From: Doryteuthis pealeii
Lineage: Eukaryota; Mollusca; Cephalopoda; Myopsida; Loliginidae
Assembly: GCA_023376005.1 (NCBI GenBank)
Contig: CM042151.1
Span: 76,779,512-76,843,511, forward strand
Length of the DNA: 64,000 bases
Direction of reading: 5' to 3'
Shown: piece by piece, positions 45,150 to 56,223 of the stretch
Numbering within the stretch: position 1 is the first letter of the stretch
Layout: each line of letters starts with the position of its first letter
Notes under the pieces: model-generated
Told to the model about the DNA's origin: nothing
Seen by the model: the letters and a program-made list of their open reading frames with translations, nothing else
Databases searched by the model: none
Made by a program: the position numbers and the translations under genes

Positions 45150-46080
45150 ATTATTTAAGGTCAAACTTTTGTCTAAAATGATAAGTAGTAACATAATGAC
45201 GATCATTAAAAAAAGAAAAATATCATTACATATGCAGTTTATTTTAAAAGATTTAAAACTATTTGTTTTGGTCAATTTCGACGCGATCCGTCATTTTGGC
45301 TTTTTCAATGGTTTTAGGCGCTTGTTTACAATTTTAAATAACATTTGGGATGGAAAAAAATTACCAAAATTCAGTTGATTATCCGATTTTAATGAAATTT
45401 TCAGTATTGATTTATCAATTAATGAATTTTATAATGCATCAGTTATTTTATTTGAAAACTTTAATTTAGTATTTTTGCTATGAAAAATTAATATATAAAA
45501 TTCATTTAAAATGTGAAAAGCCTGATGTTAAGTTTAAAATGTTATATTTTTAGATTCTAGAAATAAATATCTACTTAATGCAAAACTTATTTTTTTCGAA
45601 AAATTATACGTTTTGAAGAAAAACTCTATTGAAAATGTACACCCCTCCCCGGTTAAGCAGAAAAATATCGATGTATAATTTTTTTTCTTTTATAAAATAA
45701 TAGCCAATTAAATAATTATCGAAATGAGTAAAAAAATAAAAAATCTCCAAAAAATGAATTATTATTTTTTTACAATTTATTTTCCGATATTCGGTACTTA
45801 TTTTCTTATAGAAAATTTTGTTTCTATTCATAACTTCGGTCTTTTATCTCTTTATTTACTATAATTAGAAAACGCAAAGACCAACTCGAAAAAAAGTTAC
45901 ACCCCCAACATAAGGAGGAGGGGGGTAAAAATAAGTGACCTGAAGAGAAATGTGAAAGTTTTGAAGTAAAATAAGTAATGCATTATAAAGATCTTCCATT
46001 GATACATGAACACTGAAAATTTCATTAAAATCCGATAATTCCCTAATTTTTGGAAAATTTATTTTCCCTATTTTGGGCTA
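45150..46080 (+). repeat. Dispersed repeat family A, copy 2
   Basis: Same blocks as 5,080-6,060. Inverted repeat arms lie near 45,360-45,440 and 45,975-46,060. Confidence 0.65.
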
Positions 46081-46165
46081 AAGTCATTTGATCAAAAATG
46101 CAATTTAATCTCATTGTGGGTATTACTATTCTAATGAAAGGTGAAACTTGAAATTCTATTCTAAT

Positions 46166-46260
46166 GAAAGATGAAACTTGAAAAAATGTTTTTGATCATT
46201 GATCATTGATCAAGTGTTTTTGATTATTGATCAAAAACATTTTTTCAAGTTTCATCTTTC
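46166..46260. repeat. Hairpin: 33-bp perfect arms
   Basis: 46,166-46,198 is exactly complementary to 46,228-46,260. The loop contains repeated TGATCATTGATCA. Confidence 0.85.
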
Positions 46261-46285
46261 AAAAAAAAAACATTATGTAAATGAC

Positions 46286-46540
46286 TGTTAAGATTTTTTT
46301 ATAAGATCATATTTCTATCAATAAATATATTTGATGTGACATCAGCAAGAGCTCAGACTCCGCTCACTTCCCAAGGTTTGTTCCCGCTTTTTTCAACCCT
46401 TGTAAAAATTAATCAGTTCGTAATAAACCTTTGTTGAATTTACCTCGTGTGTTAACCCTCCTCACATTCTCTTTTACCTATTGTAAATTCTGTTTTTTCA
46501 CGCATTGTTTTCCACTATGCAACCGACTACTCAAACTCAA
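46286..46540 (+). repeat. Copia 5' LTR
   Basis: Begins TGTTAAGATT and ends at CTCAA just before TAGGTTATGCTCCCAG, where gag coding begins. Contains AATAAATATA-type signals. Confidence 0.85.
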
Positions 46541-46547
46541 TAGGTTA

Positions 46548-47195
46548 TGCTCCCAGTCATCATAATAGAATTTACTTTGATGGAACTCCTGAACAATTTC
46601 AATTATGGGAAATTAAATTTGTTTCCTACATAGAAGTCTTACTCTAATTATTAGAGATGCCAGACATAATGGAAGATTGGCAATGCAAATATTGAGAGAA
46701 CATTATGTTTGAAGCAGTAAACCCAGGATAATTTCTCTATATACGGAATTGACATCATTAAAAATGTCAGAACACGAAAGTGTTACGGATTATCTTTTAA
46801 GAGGAGAAAATGCTGCTTCGTCGTTAAACTCAATCGGCGAAAGCATATCTGATAGCTTGTTAATATCGATGATTCTGAAGAGACTACCTGGCGATTTTAA
46901 ACCCTTTTCGACTGTGATAACACAGAGAAAGGACGAATTAAAATTCAACGAATTCAAATCAGCTCTCAGAAGCTACGAAGAGACTGAAAAATGCAGAACA
47001 AATGGACCACGAGAAGATTACTCCATGAAAATAAATTTTCAACAAAATGATAGAAACATAAGATGTTTCAATTGTCAGAAATTGGGGCACCGAAATTTCG
47101 AATGCAAAACGCGCCCGAATTTTTTAAAAAGATGGTGTGAACATTGCAGAAAAAATACTCACGACACAAAGTATTGCCGAAATAAAATAAAATAA
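46548..47195 (+). pseudogene. Copia gag (UBN2-like) with CCHC knuckle
   Basis: The N-terminus reads NRIYFDGTPEQFQLWEIKF from about 46,563, then stops and frameshifts to 46,745. From 46,749 an open frame of 148 codons reads EHESVTDYLLRG, LPGDFKPF and the knuckle CFNCQKLGHRNFEC, plus a second Cys/His group (CEHCRKNTHDTKYC). Gag forms the particle and binds the element RNA. Confidence 0.85.
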
Positions 47196-47269
47196 AATTC
47201 AGTCAACTCACTGAAAGACACAGATGGAAAAAAAAGTCATTTCTTTTCACTGTAAGTACTTTTTAAAAA

Positions 47270-47830
47270 ATCCTTTGCTGATCCATTTAATATACTAGTT
47301 GATTGTGGGGCCACCGCCCATATAATTACTGATAAAACGAAATTTGTTCGTTTCAATGAAAATTTTAATGCATCACAACATACCATTGAACTTGCAGACT
47401 GTACCCGAACCACAGGTTTGGTACATGGAAAAGGCGATGCCAAATTTTTAATAAAAGACAATAAAGGCATTACTCATAAAACAACATTAAAAGATGCATT
47501 ATATATTCCATCCTATAAGCAAAATATTTTTTCGGTACAGTCAGCGACCCAAAACGGTTCTACCCTCCATTTTTATAAAAATGGCGCGAAACTCAAGACA
47601 CCTAATGGATGTGTAGGCAATATTAAAACACAAGGAAAGTTATATTTCCTAAATAACATAAAAACTATACGAACTCATACTTTAAAAGAATGGCATAGTA
47701 TTCTTGGACATTGTAACAAAGAAAATGTTTTAAAATTAGTAAAAGGCATGAAAATAAGTAATAAAAATAAATTTGACTGCAAAACTTGTACTCAATACAG
47801 AAATACAAAAGCCGATAAAAAAAGCAAATA
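47270..47830 (+). pseudogene. Copia protease and pre-integrase domain
   Basis: A protease-like LVDCGATAHI (DCGAT where D-T/S-G is usual) near 47,297 is followed by LKDALYIPSYKQNIFSV and HSILGHCNKENVLKL with CKTC, the GAG-pre-integrase zinc-binding motif. The frame ends at a TAA at 47,829; integrase continues in a neighbouring frame. Confidence 0.8.
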
Positions 47831-48480
47831 AAATACTTGATTTGATTCATTGTGATTTGGCAGGTCCTATTGAACCAATTTCAATAAATGATTCAAGATA
47901 TGCAATAACTTTTGTTGGTGACTACTCTGGATTAATAGTGGTTTATTTTCTTAAAAATAAATCAGAAGCAGCAGATGCAACAGAAAGATTTTTAGCTGAT
48001 ATGTCACCTTATGGATCTATTAAAAGATTAAGAACGGACAATGCTCTTGAATTTACTTCTACAAAATTTTAAAATATTCTTGTAAAAAATAAAAATAAAA
48101 CAAGAATTCTCAGCTCCTTATTCACCACACCAGAATGGCACGGCTGAAAGATCTTTTCGAACACTCTTTGAAATGTCAAGATGTTTATTGATATAATCTG
48201 AATTACCAAAAAACTTGTGGAATTATGCACTTAGAACATCAGCTTATATAAGAAATAGATGCTTCAATAGAAGAACTGGAAAAACTTCCTATGAAATGTT
48301 TACATTTCAAAAACCTGACATAAGCAATATGCATACATCTGGTAGTACATGCTTTGCCTATATCCAAAATAAAACAAAATTGGACCCACGGGGTCAAGAG
48401 GGAATTTTTGTTGGATATGATCCAACAAGTCTAGCTTATCTTATTTATTTTCCAGACAGAAAAGAAATTAAAAGAATAAG
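47773..48480 (+). pseudogene. Copia integrase, frameshifted
   Basis: The DDE catalytic segments are visible: IHCDLAGPIEP (first D), RTDNALEFTS (second D) and, after a frameshift near 48,070, SPHQNGTAERSF (Glu). The C-terminal part from 48,215 reads NLWNYALRTSAYIRNRC and GIFVGYDP. Integrase inserts the element cDNA; this copy carries stops at 48,070 and about 48,190. Confidence 0.88.
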
Positions 48481-48916
48481 ATGTGTATCTTTTCATGAAA
48501 CTCAACAATCTGATGAAGAAGAAAACAGTTATTCTGACTACCCCATAAATAAAAACCCTGAATCACCAAATGATAATGATAAAAAACTGGAAAATAAAAA
48601 CACTAAATCACAAAATGGTAATGATGAAAAACTGGAAAATAACCCTGAATTACAAAATGATAATGATAAAGAACTGCAAAATAAAAACACTGAATCACAA
48701 AATGATAATAATGAAAAACTTTCTAAACGAAAAATTAATAAACCCAAATATTTAAATGATTACATATTAGACGATTCAGACAACTCAGACACAACAAACT
48801 GTTCTATTGATTATTGTTATAGTGTAAACAACATTCCACAAAGCATATATGCTGTAAAATTAGGACTAAACAATGAAGAACAAATTAAGGCTAGATATGT
48901 AGCCAAAGGCTGTTAG
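48480..48916 (+). pseudogene. Copia integrase-RT linker with Asn/Lys repeats
   Basis: The segment between integrase and RT holds about four imperfect 14-16-residue repeats built on NDNDKKLENKN (48,545-48,720). It then has KPKYLNDYILDD and the first RT residues IKARYVAKGC, after which the frame stops. Confidence 0.75.
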
Positions 48917-49500
48917 ATTTTACCAACTAAAATAGTTCCTTCAGCATGTAAGGCAAATGCCTATGTCGCGTTACTAGAACTACATGATAAGATTAGTACG
49001 CGACACCACTGGCGCCATGAGAATTGGCGCGTATTTCGTTTTCCCTTTGTCTATGTTTTCTTGTATCATTCTGTTCCGTGAAGTAAAGCAACGTGTAAGC
49101 ACGTGTATTATGTACCTTCGTTAAAATACGTCTTATGTTCTCCTTCTACTAACACTATGAGTCAACTAACCCATCACTGCAAGTTGTCAGAGACATTTAA
49201 GCTCAACAAAGGCTTAAAAAATGTGGATTATAAAAGACTTTTTCGACAAAAACTTATTTGCAAATTAAAAAAAAAAAAAAAGAAAGAAAGAAAGAAAGAA
49301 AAGTCTTTGTATGGAGTGAAATAAAGTGGAAGAAATTGTAACAATTTGTTATACACCTTTTTAACTAATCAAAATTTTGAACAATCTTTAAATAATTATT
49401 GTGTATATACAAATTATCAAAATTTAAATACAATTATTGCAACTCCAAATTTTATAAAGCAATTTATCTCAAAATTTTAAGAGAATTAATAAAACCTATT
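48917..49500 (+). pseudogene. Copia RT remnant with deletion and GAAA expansion
   Basis: 48,917-49,160 is GC-richer foreign sequence of unknown origin. RT-like coding returns at about 49,220 (VDYKRLFRQKLICKL) and continues through a (GAAA)n run at 49,285-49,302 inserted in the LKKSLYGVK motif, then NNLLYTFLTNQNFEQSL. The xVDD catalytic segment that should follow is missing. No RNase H is seen before the 3' LTR. Confidence 0.7.
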
Positions 49501-49585
49501 TTTAATTGGATTTAGCAAGAGTTGCCTACCTTTAACTATAATTTTTTTTTACCTCATAAAGAGAAATATAACCTTATGAGGGGAG

Positions 49586-49845
49586 TGTTAAGATCTTTTA
49601 TAAGATCATATTTCTATTAATAAATATATTTAATTTGACATCAGCAGGAGCTCAGACTCCACCCACTTCCGCCCAAGGTTTGTCCCCGCTTTTTTCAACC
49701 CTTGTAAAAATTAATCAGTTCGTAATAAATCATTGTTGAATTTACCACCTGTGTTAACGTCTCCTGACATTCTCTTTTACCTATTGTAAATTCTGATTTT
49801 CACGCATTGTTTACCACTATGCAACCCGACTACTCAAACTCAACA
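49586..49845 (+). repeat. Copia 3' LTR
   Basis: Starts TGTTAAGATC directly after TTATGAGGGGAG and ends CTCAACA. ATGAC follows. Confidence 0.9.
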
Positions 49846-49855
49846 ATGACCACGT

Positions 49856-49938
49856 GTTGAAAAAAAAAAGACTCTACAATTTTAATTGATCATTAAATGA
49901 TCAATTAAAATTGTAGAGTCTTTTTTTTTTTTTTCAAC
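49856..49938. repeat. Perfect palindrome (MITE-like hairpin)
   Basis: GTTGAAAA...CTCTACAATTTTAATTGATC mirrors itself around about 49,895, apart from unequal A/T runs. The weaker outer arm TTATGTAAATGAC (46,273-46,285) and GTAATTTACATAA (49,945-49,960) shows that the copia element landed inside this hairpin's stem. Confidence 0.8.
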
Positions 49939-49939
49939 G

Positions 49940-50870
49940 AGTAGTAATTTACATAATTCCTTTTTTAAATTTCTAAAAATACCAAAATTTAAAAAGACAA
50001 AAAAATTCAATTCCCAGAAAAAGTTATTTGAAAATTAGAAAATTATTTTCCTTAAACTAAAAAAAGAAAAATAATAAAAAATATTGTAGTGTGTTTTCTT
50101 TTTTCATAATTTTAAAAAACAATATTTTTCTTAGAATTGATGCAAACAAGTTTTTTCTCTGATTCAATTGAACAATTTTTATTGACTTCCTCCAAGGCCA
50201 TGCAGAAGTTTAGCATCTTAGTAGTGACGCTCATTCAATTCTATTTCTTTTAAAAAGATTTAATTTAATTCTTTTTTATGTGTGTGTGATTATAGGCGAC
50301 TATTCAAGAAATTTATTTGATACCTTTCGACTAATAAATAATTGCGACATTCATTTTCTTCTTTATTATTTAATTTTATAAAATGAAAATGAAACTTTCT
50401 TTAAAAACACGGTTATTTTGTTTAGAATTTTAATTTTTTTAATTATGTAAGTTTGTAAAATGTTTATTCTTTTATTCTATTTCATTTAGATCAAATAGTA
50501 ATCTCTTTTCATTTTATCATAAATTTAAAAAGATTCTATTTTTTTGTGAATATAGCAACTGTATAGAAATGTATTTGATATCTTTCATCTAAGAAGGGTG
50601 AATATGTTGCAAAATAAACGAGAAAAAAATCGGAATTGTGTCCCTTCATTTATCTCTCTTAGGATTTTTTTTCTGTATTTATTGCAAATCAACGACACTT
50701 TTCATTCGATCAGAAAAGATTAGTTCTGTTGAAAATATTACGTTTTTTTCTCTGTCTTCTTTAACATTGTCTAGACGCAAAGAACAGAAATTAGACGAAA
50801 GAAAAAGGAAAGGAGTAAGTATAACATTCAAGATATTATCTTACTTTACAAAAAAAAAAAAAAAGAAACA
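49940..50870. other. AT-rich repeats, no gene seen
   Basis: Parts resemble 61,080-61,690 (GCAGAAGT.TAGCATCTTAGT, then TCGACTAATAAATAATT) and, reversed, 4,560-4,900. No supported coding sequence. Confidence 0.5.
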
Positions 50871-50879
50871 ACAAAAATC

Positions 50880-51419
50880 GGCTGACTTCTTTAGGTCGGA
50901 AAATTAAAACGAACGGATAGTTTTTTGGTGGTACCCAATGACCGCTTAACTACAGTCTATGAATTAACATTTTGCGAATTGGGTTACGGTTTTAGGGGAT
51001 TAAGGTTGTTTTTAATTACGTATTGCTTAAAAAAATAAACAACAAATTACCCAAATTACTATACATTTAATGTTGAAAAATATTTTTTTTAAACTAAGGT
51101 TAATTGAAATTATACATTGCAATACTTACTAACACAAACAACTGTCTCAGTAATAGATTCAATAATTAATTTCAATGGTTAATTAAATGTATAGTCATTT
51201 GGGTTTTTTGTTGTTTATTTTTTTAAGCAATACGTAATTAAAAACAACCTTAATCCCCTAAAACTGTAACCCAATTCGCAAATTGTTAATTCATAGAGTC
51301 TATGAATTAACATTTTGCGAATTGGGTTATAGTTTATGACGTAGATTGTTATTAAACTGTCATTAGGTACCACCAAAATCTTTCCGTTTTAATTTTCCAA
51401 CCTAAATCAGAAGTCAGCC
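50880..51419. mobile_element. 540-bp hAT-like MITE with 8-bp TSD
   Basis: The termini GGCTGACTTC...GAAGTCAGCC are inverted repeats, flanked by CAAAAATC at 50,872-50,879 and 51,420-51,427. The outer ~60 bp and an inner ~113-bp arm (50,957-51,070 with 51,187-51,300) pair with each other. An 8-bp TSD is characteristic of hAT transposons. No transposase is present, so it is non-autonomous. Related terminal sequences occur at about 36,379 and 37,790. Confidence 0.82.
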
Positions 51420-51539
51420 CAAAAATCTTTTGAAAACTGATTCAATTATTATAAAAATGTAATTCATTTCAACATTTTATTGATATATTATTTTCGCTGC
51501 TATCCGTGTTAATTAGTGGGATGACATAAACTAGGTATA

Positions 51540-52390
51540 CCCAAAATTGACGTAAAATCCGTTTTTGACAAAATGAATTTAGCCCGCCCCCCGAAAATAA
51601 TTTACCAAAAATCAGGGAATTATCGGATTTAATGAAATTTTCAGTGTGGATTTATCAATGAATGAACTTTATAATGCATTATTTATTTTATTTCAAAACT
51701 TTCTGATTTTTTTCAGGTCACATTTTGGCCGCGTAGCTAACGTTTTTGCGAGTTAGTCATTTTTTGTACGAATTACAGTATAAATAAAGATAAAAGACCA
51801 ATGTTATGAATAGAAAAAATTACGAGGGCTTTTCTATGAGAAAATAAGTACCGAAAATTGGAAAATAAAATGTAAAAAAAAAAAAAAATGATAATTTTGG
51901 GGAGATTTCTTTTTTTTTACTCATTTCGATAATTATTTAATTGGCTATTATCTTATAAAAGAAAAAAATATGCATCGATATTTTTTCTGCTTAAAGGGGT
52001 GGGGGGCTAAATTTTCGATTGATTTTTTCTTGAAAACTTATTACTTTTTGTACTTAAAATGAGGTTTGCATTAAATAGATATTTATTTCTAGAATCATCA
52101 GGCTTTTCATATTTTAAATGAATTTTATATATTCACTTTTCATAAAAAAAGTACTTAAAGTTTTGAAATAAAATAAATTATGCATTATGAAATTCATTAA
52201 TTGATAAATCAATACTGAAAATTTCATTAAAATTTGATAATTACCTGGTTTTTGGTAATTTTTTAAAAATCGCGAATGTTACATGAATTTTGTAAATACA
52301 CCATTTTTCAAGAGTGTTAATGACCGAGCGCGATCGAAATTGACCAAAAAATCATTTTAAATGTATTAAAAATAAATTAAATGTGTAATT
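51540..52390 (-). repeat. Dispersed repeat family A, copy 3 (reverse)
   Basis: Same blocks as 5,080-6,060 in reverse order and complement, with inverted arms near 51,600 and 52,250. Confidence 0.6.
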
Positions 52391-53030
52391 AGTATTATCT
52401 GCATTATTCGGACTATAGTCCTCATCTTCATTGTTATCTGTACAACATTTCAGCCGATATGCCCTCTGGCCTTCTTCAGGTATTTCTTTTTGGACTCGGG
52501 AACCTTCTTTTCCGAGTCAGAAACCTTCTTGTCATCATTGGGAGCCATCACGGAACTTTGAACTTAACCCTTTATTCAGTCCACGGGGGTATCCTGTTCT
52601 CATTCGGCTAACCATAGCTGGGGTAGGATGTGTGTTAATTATTATTCTATGTTACTGTCTCCCTTGGTCAGGATTGAACCTGGATAAGGTAGTTTGGTTA
52701 AGACAGTTCTAAGTGACAGTTATCTCTGGATTCCAGGTTCAATCCTGACCAAGGGCGGCAGTAACATAGAATAATAATTAACACAGCTCCTACCCCAGCT
52801 ATGGGTAGTGGAATGAGAACAGGGTACCCCCGTGGACTCGATAAAGGGTTAAGTTCAAAGTTCCGTGATGGCTTCCGATTACGGCAAGAAGGTTCCCGAG
52901 CCCAAAAGAAATACCTGAAGAAGGCCGGAGAGCATACCGGCAGAAACGTTGTACAAATAATATTGAAGATGAGGACAATAGTCCGAATAACGCAGATGAT
53001 ACTAATCATCAAGCCTCATCTCAAACATTC
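52387..53030. mobile_element. Inverted pair of SINE-like units
   Basis: 52,387-52,715 and 52,735-53,030 are imperfect inverted repeats, starting ATTAGTATTATCTGC and ending GCAGATGATACTAAT. Each arm contains GGTTCAATCC (52,735 and, reversed, 52,673), a good RNA polymerase III B box. On the right arm GGTAGTTTGGTTAAGAC lies ~45 bp upstream as a possible A box. Both carry the block CTGAAGAAGGCC..AGAG. Divergence between arms argues against an assembly artefact. A tRNA-derived SINE pair, head to head, is my reading. Confidence 0.55.
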
Positions 53031-53232
53031 AGGGAAATAGATGTTTATTATATTATTAAATATTATTTTGCTTTTTTATTGATGGTCATAATTAATCTAG
53101 TTTCACTTTAGACATATTTGTTTAAAGATCAATATAAATTCAGGTTCCAGTTCATGTGGCAAGAGAAATCATGCTTGAAGTGCTTCAAAGCATACACGAC
53201 TATATCTGGTGTGTAAACTGAGATCTGGGGAG

Positions 53233-53510
53233 TGTAATGAGCGATTGGGGAGATTGAACTCACATCCTCCTGATTGTGAATTGTGGCTTGACATCAGACT
53301 ACCTCGTTGGTGTACATATAAATCACTAGACTGTGCAATTGACCTGGATGTGGGATGTTAGTGTCATTATTTAAGGCCTGCCTTAACACATGGCACGGTT
53401 GCATTTGAGTCTTGTTGACGAGGGCAGTGATGTATGATAGGAGCGAAGCAGGTGACTGGGAGAGAGTTGAAATTCGTCAGACAACTGTCTTTTGGGAAAG
53501 AACAATGAAT
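53233..53510 (+). repeat. Gypsy-like LTR
   Basis: Starts TGTAATGAGCG after the purine tract TCTGGGGAG, has a TATA-like TTATTTAAGG near 53,367, and matches 9,406-9,675. The right boundary is approximate. Confidence 0.65.
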
Positions 53511-53614
53511 GTCAGAGGAATGTGTTATTGTGAGAGCAGTTTGCTGAACGAAATGGGTTGTTAATTGAATGGACTCTAGTTGAAAAACTTATAAGCTATT
53601 TCGGCACCATTATT

Positions 53615-54300
53615 ATGGCGAAGGTGCCCATAAGCAGTGATATCATAAAACCATTTTCCAACAAGGGTGACGCGGTAACGTAGCTGAAGAAAGTGAGACT
53701 AGTGGCAAACCTTCACCAGGTAGATGATGTGGCTAGTCTACTACCATTGTATATGGTGGCTGATGCACTGGCCCTCTATATGGAAATGGAGGAGGATGAC
53801 CAATGGGAGATAGAGCAGATTGAGGCTTGGTTGAAAGAGGCGTTCACAGCCGATGCGTTTGCAGCATACAGGAAACTGACCATGGTCAGGTAGGATGGTG
53901 AATGTATAGATGTCTATGCCAACAAAATCAGGCAGTTGGTTGGATTGGCCATGTTCAAGGGAGATGGGCTGGTAAGGCTCACAAAACTGATTTTCATCAG
54001 GGGGTTCCCTGACACTGTCTCAATTGGACTGAAACAAGTGTCAAATATTTGGACCCTGACCATGGGATATTTGATTGCAAAAGCGAGAGTGCTGATGATA
54101 ACTGGGGACCAAATCCAGGATGTAGTTGCAGCCACACGCTCACCTCACAGTAGTGCCAGGAGCAGCCCCAGCACCAATGTGACCTGTTACAGGTGCAACA
54201 ATAAAGGTCACTTTGCAAAGGACTGCCGAAAGTGTGAAATATGGTGCTATTGATGCTGCAAATATAGGCACTGGGCCCAGGACTGTGTGGGAAACGAACT
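53615..54300 (+). pseudogene. Gypsy-like gag with CCHC knuckle, three stops
   Basis: One frame from the ATG at 53,615: MAKVPISSDIIKPFSN, VANLHQVDDVASLLPLYM, WEIEQIEAWLKEAF, DVYANKIRQL and FPDTVSIGLKQV, ending in the knuckle CYRCNNKGHFAKDC. Stops are TAG near 53,681 and at 53,891 (Trp TGG to TAG) and TGA at 54,251. After about 54,300 the element is cut off by another repeat. This copy shows the normal gag order that is scrambled at 7.8-9.2 kb. Confidence 0.85.
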
Positions 54301-54389
54301 AGGGTCCTGTTTCGGACCATATCTTGATACCTTGCCACTTCCATTATATTCAGGGTTTTGAGTATGGACTGGCAAACGGGGCCTAAAAT

Positions 54390-55390
54390 GCGTTTTTGAC
54401 AAAATGACTTTAGCCCCCTACAGAAAATAATTTACCAAAAATCAGGAAATTATCGGATTTTAATGAAATTTCCAGTGTTTATGTATCAATGAATGATCTT
54501 TATAATGCATTATTTATTTTATTTCAAAACTTTCTCATTTTTTTCAGGTCGCTTAATTTTGACCCCCTTATGTTGGGGGCGTAAAATGTTTTGCAAGTTG
54601 ATCATTTTTGATACTATTACAGTATAAATAATGAGATAAAAGACCGAAGTTATGAATAGAAAAAAAAAAAATTTACGGTTGCGCTTCTATTATAAAATTA
54701 GTACCGAAAATCGAAAAATAAAATGTAAAAAAATAATAAATAATTGATTTTTTGGAGATTTCTTTTTTACTCATTTCGATAATTATTCAATTGGCTATCA
54801 TTTTATAAAAGAAAAAATTATACATCGATGTTTTTTCTGCTTAAAAGGGGGAGGGGTACATTTTCAATCGAGTTTTTCTTCAAAACTTATTACTTTTGGC
54901 GCCTAAAATAAGTTTTGCATTAAGTAGATATTTATTTTTAGAATCTAAAAATATAACATTTTAAACTTAACATCAGGATTTTCATATTTTAAATGAATTT
55001 TATATATTAATTTTTCATAGCAAAAATACTAAATTAAAGTTTTGAAATAAAATAACTGATGCATTATAAAATTCATTAATTGTTAAATCAATACTGAAAA
55101 TTTCATTAAAATAGGATAATTACCTGATTTTTGGTAAAAATTTTTCTCCATCCCAAATGTTACGTTAAAATTGTAAACAAGCGCCTAAAACCATTGAAAA
55201 ACAGCCAAAATGGCGGATCGCGTCGAAATTGACCAAAACAAATAGTTTTAAATCTTTTTAAAATAAACTGCATATGTAATTATATTTTTCTTTTTTTTAA
55301 TGATGGTTATTCTGTTACTACTTATCGATTTAGACAAAATTTAACCTTAAATAATAGATTTAATTATTCTTAATTCGCTTTTAAAACTCG
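54390..55390 (-). repeat. Dispersed repeat family A, copy 4 (reverse)
   Basis: Most complete reverse copy. Inverted arms lie near 54,430-54,515 and 55,065-55,140. It contains CCAAAATGGCGGATCGCG near 55,204. Confidence 0.65.
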
Positions 55391-55419
55391 TAGTATCCGA
55401 TTTTTTTAGATTAAGATGA

Positions 55420-56223
55420 TAAAATATTTGCAACAACTACACTTGTTTTGTTTGCTAAATGTTAGAACAGAAAAAAATTCTCATATTTTTATAAATGGAT
55501 TGTCCTTTTGATTCTAATAAATCTTTGTCAAAATTAGAAGAAAATATTGTATTTATATTAAATTCCATTAAATTTACTTCATCGTTTGTTGATATATTGA
55601 ATTTTCTTTATGCTGATGTTACTGTTATTAAGTTAATTGAAATATGAACTGATTGTAATATTGTAATTGTAAAAAAATTCTTGAATTTCATGGTTATTTT
55701 TTAAATAATATGTTAATTCTTATTCATTCACAGATATCAACTACATTGGAAGAGTAGTTTTGAATTGTAAAAAGACACATTCAAACACCTAAAGAAAAAA
55801 TATATTATTCTGATATGTGTGGATCTACATATTGAAAACTCACAGGACAATTCTTTTTTTTTAATGTTTTCTCTTGATCAGTATTTCAAAGAACAAGTGC
55901 AAGAAGATACTCCAGTGAATCAGGTTTTCTCCATTGTGGAGATCAGCAAAAATAAAAAAAAGAATAAATGTTCTCAATTTGCAGACCAGAATTTTCACAT
56001 AGTCTGGAAATATAAAAAGACACATTCGAACATATGCTAAAGGAAAAAAGAGTATTCTTGCAAATGTATAGATCTGCAAATTAACAGAGTTTGGAATTCA
56101 GTATATGAACATTTTCCTTAATACACATTTCAAAGAACAAATGGGAAAATAGACTCTTGTAAAACACAACTTTTCAACCTTGGGCAGATCATTTTCACAG
56201 AGAACAGAAGTGAAAACAGATAT
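55420..56223 (+). other. Upstream region of ZNF gene 2
   Basis: Homologous to 39,260-40,150. TTCTTATTCATTCACAG at about 55,716-55,732 is the same candidate 3' splice site. Decayed finger pieces lie between 55,970 and 56,220. Confidence 0.55.

Larger units (their letters stand above)
42007..45204 (+). repeat. Direct duplication, copy 2
   Basis: Matches 31,320-33,840. It holds the better-preserved exon cassette (42,007-42,230, minus), ZNF downstream sequence, a LINE 3' end (43,770-44,175) and a solo-LTR-like insertion. Confidence 0.88.
46286..49845 (+). mobile_element. Ty1/copia element, end to end but internally deleted
   Basis: The element is bounded by ATGAC target duplications (46,281-46,285 and 49,846-49,850). 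The 5' LTR is 46,286-46,540 and the 3' LTR 49,586-49,845, both starting TGTTAAGAT. A purine tract GAGGGGAG precedes the 3' LTR. The order gag, protease, integrase, RT is that of copia (integrase before RT). All ORFs are broken, and the RT is mostly lost. The LTRs differ at a modest number of sites, so the insertion is not brand new. Confidence 0.92.

Noticed and set aside
45169..45378. 69-codon frame beginning MSKMISSNIM, similar to 60,015-60,230
   Set aside because: The similarity is that of repeat family A copies at DNA level; the frame is not kept in the other copies.
48570..48755. Lys/Asn-rich 61-codon frame
   Set aside because: Alternative frame of the copia linker repeats.
52687..52760. 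A functional tRNA gene
   Set aside because: A and B boxes are present, but the acceptor and anticodon stems do not close; SINE-like instead.
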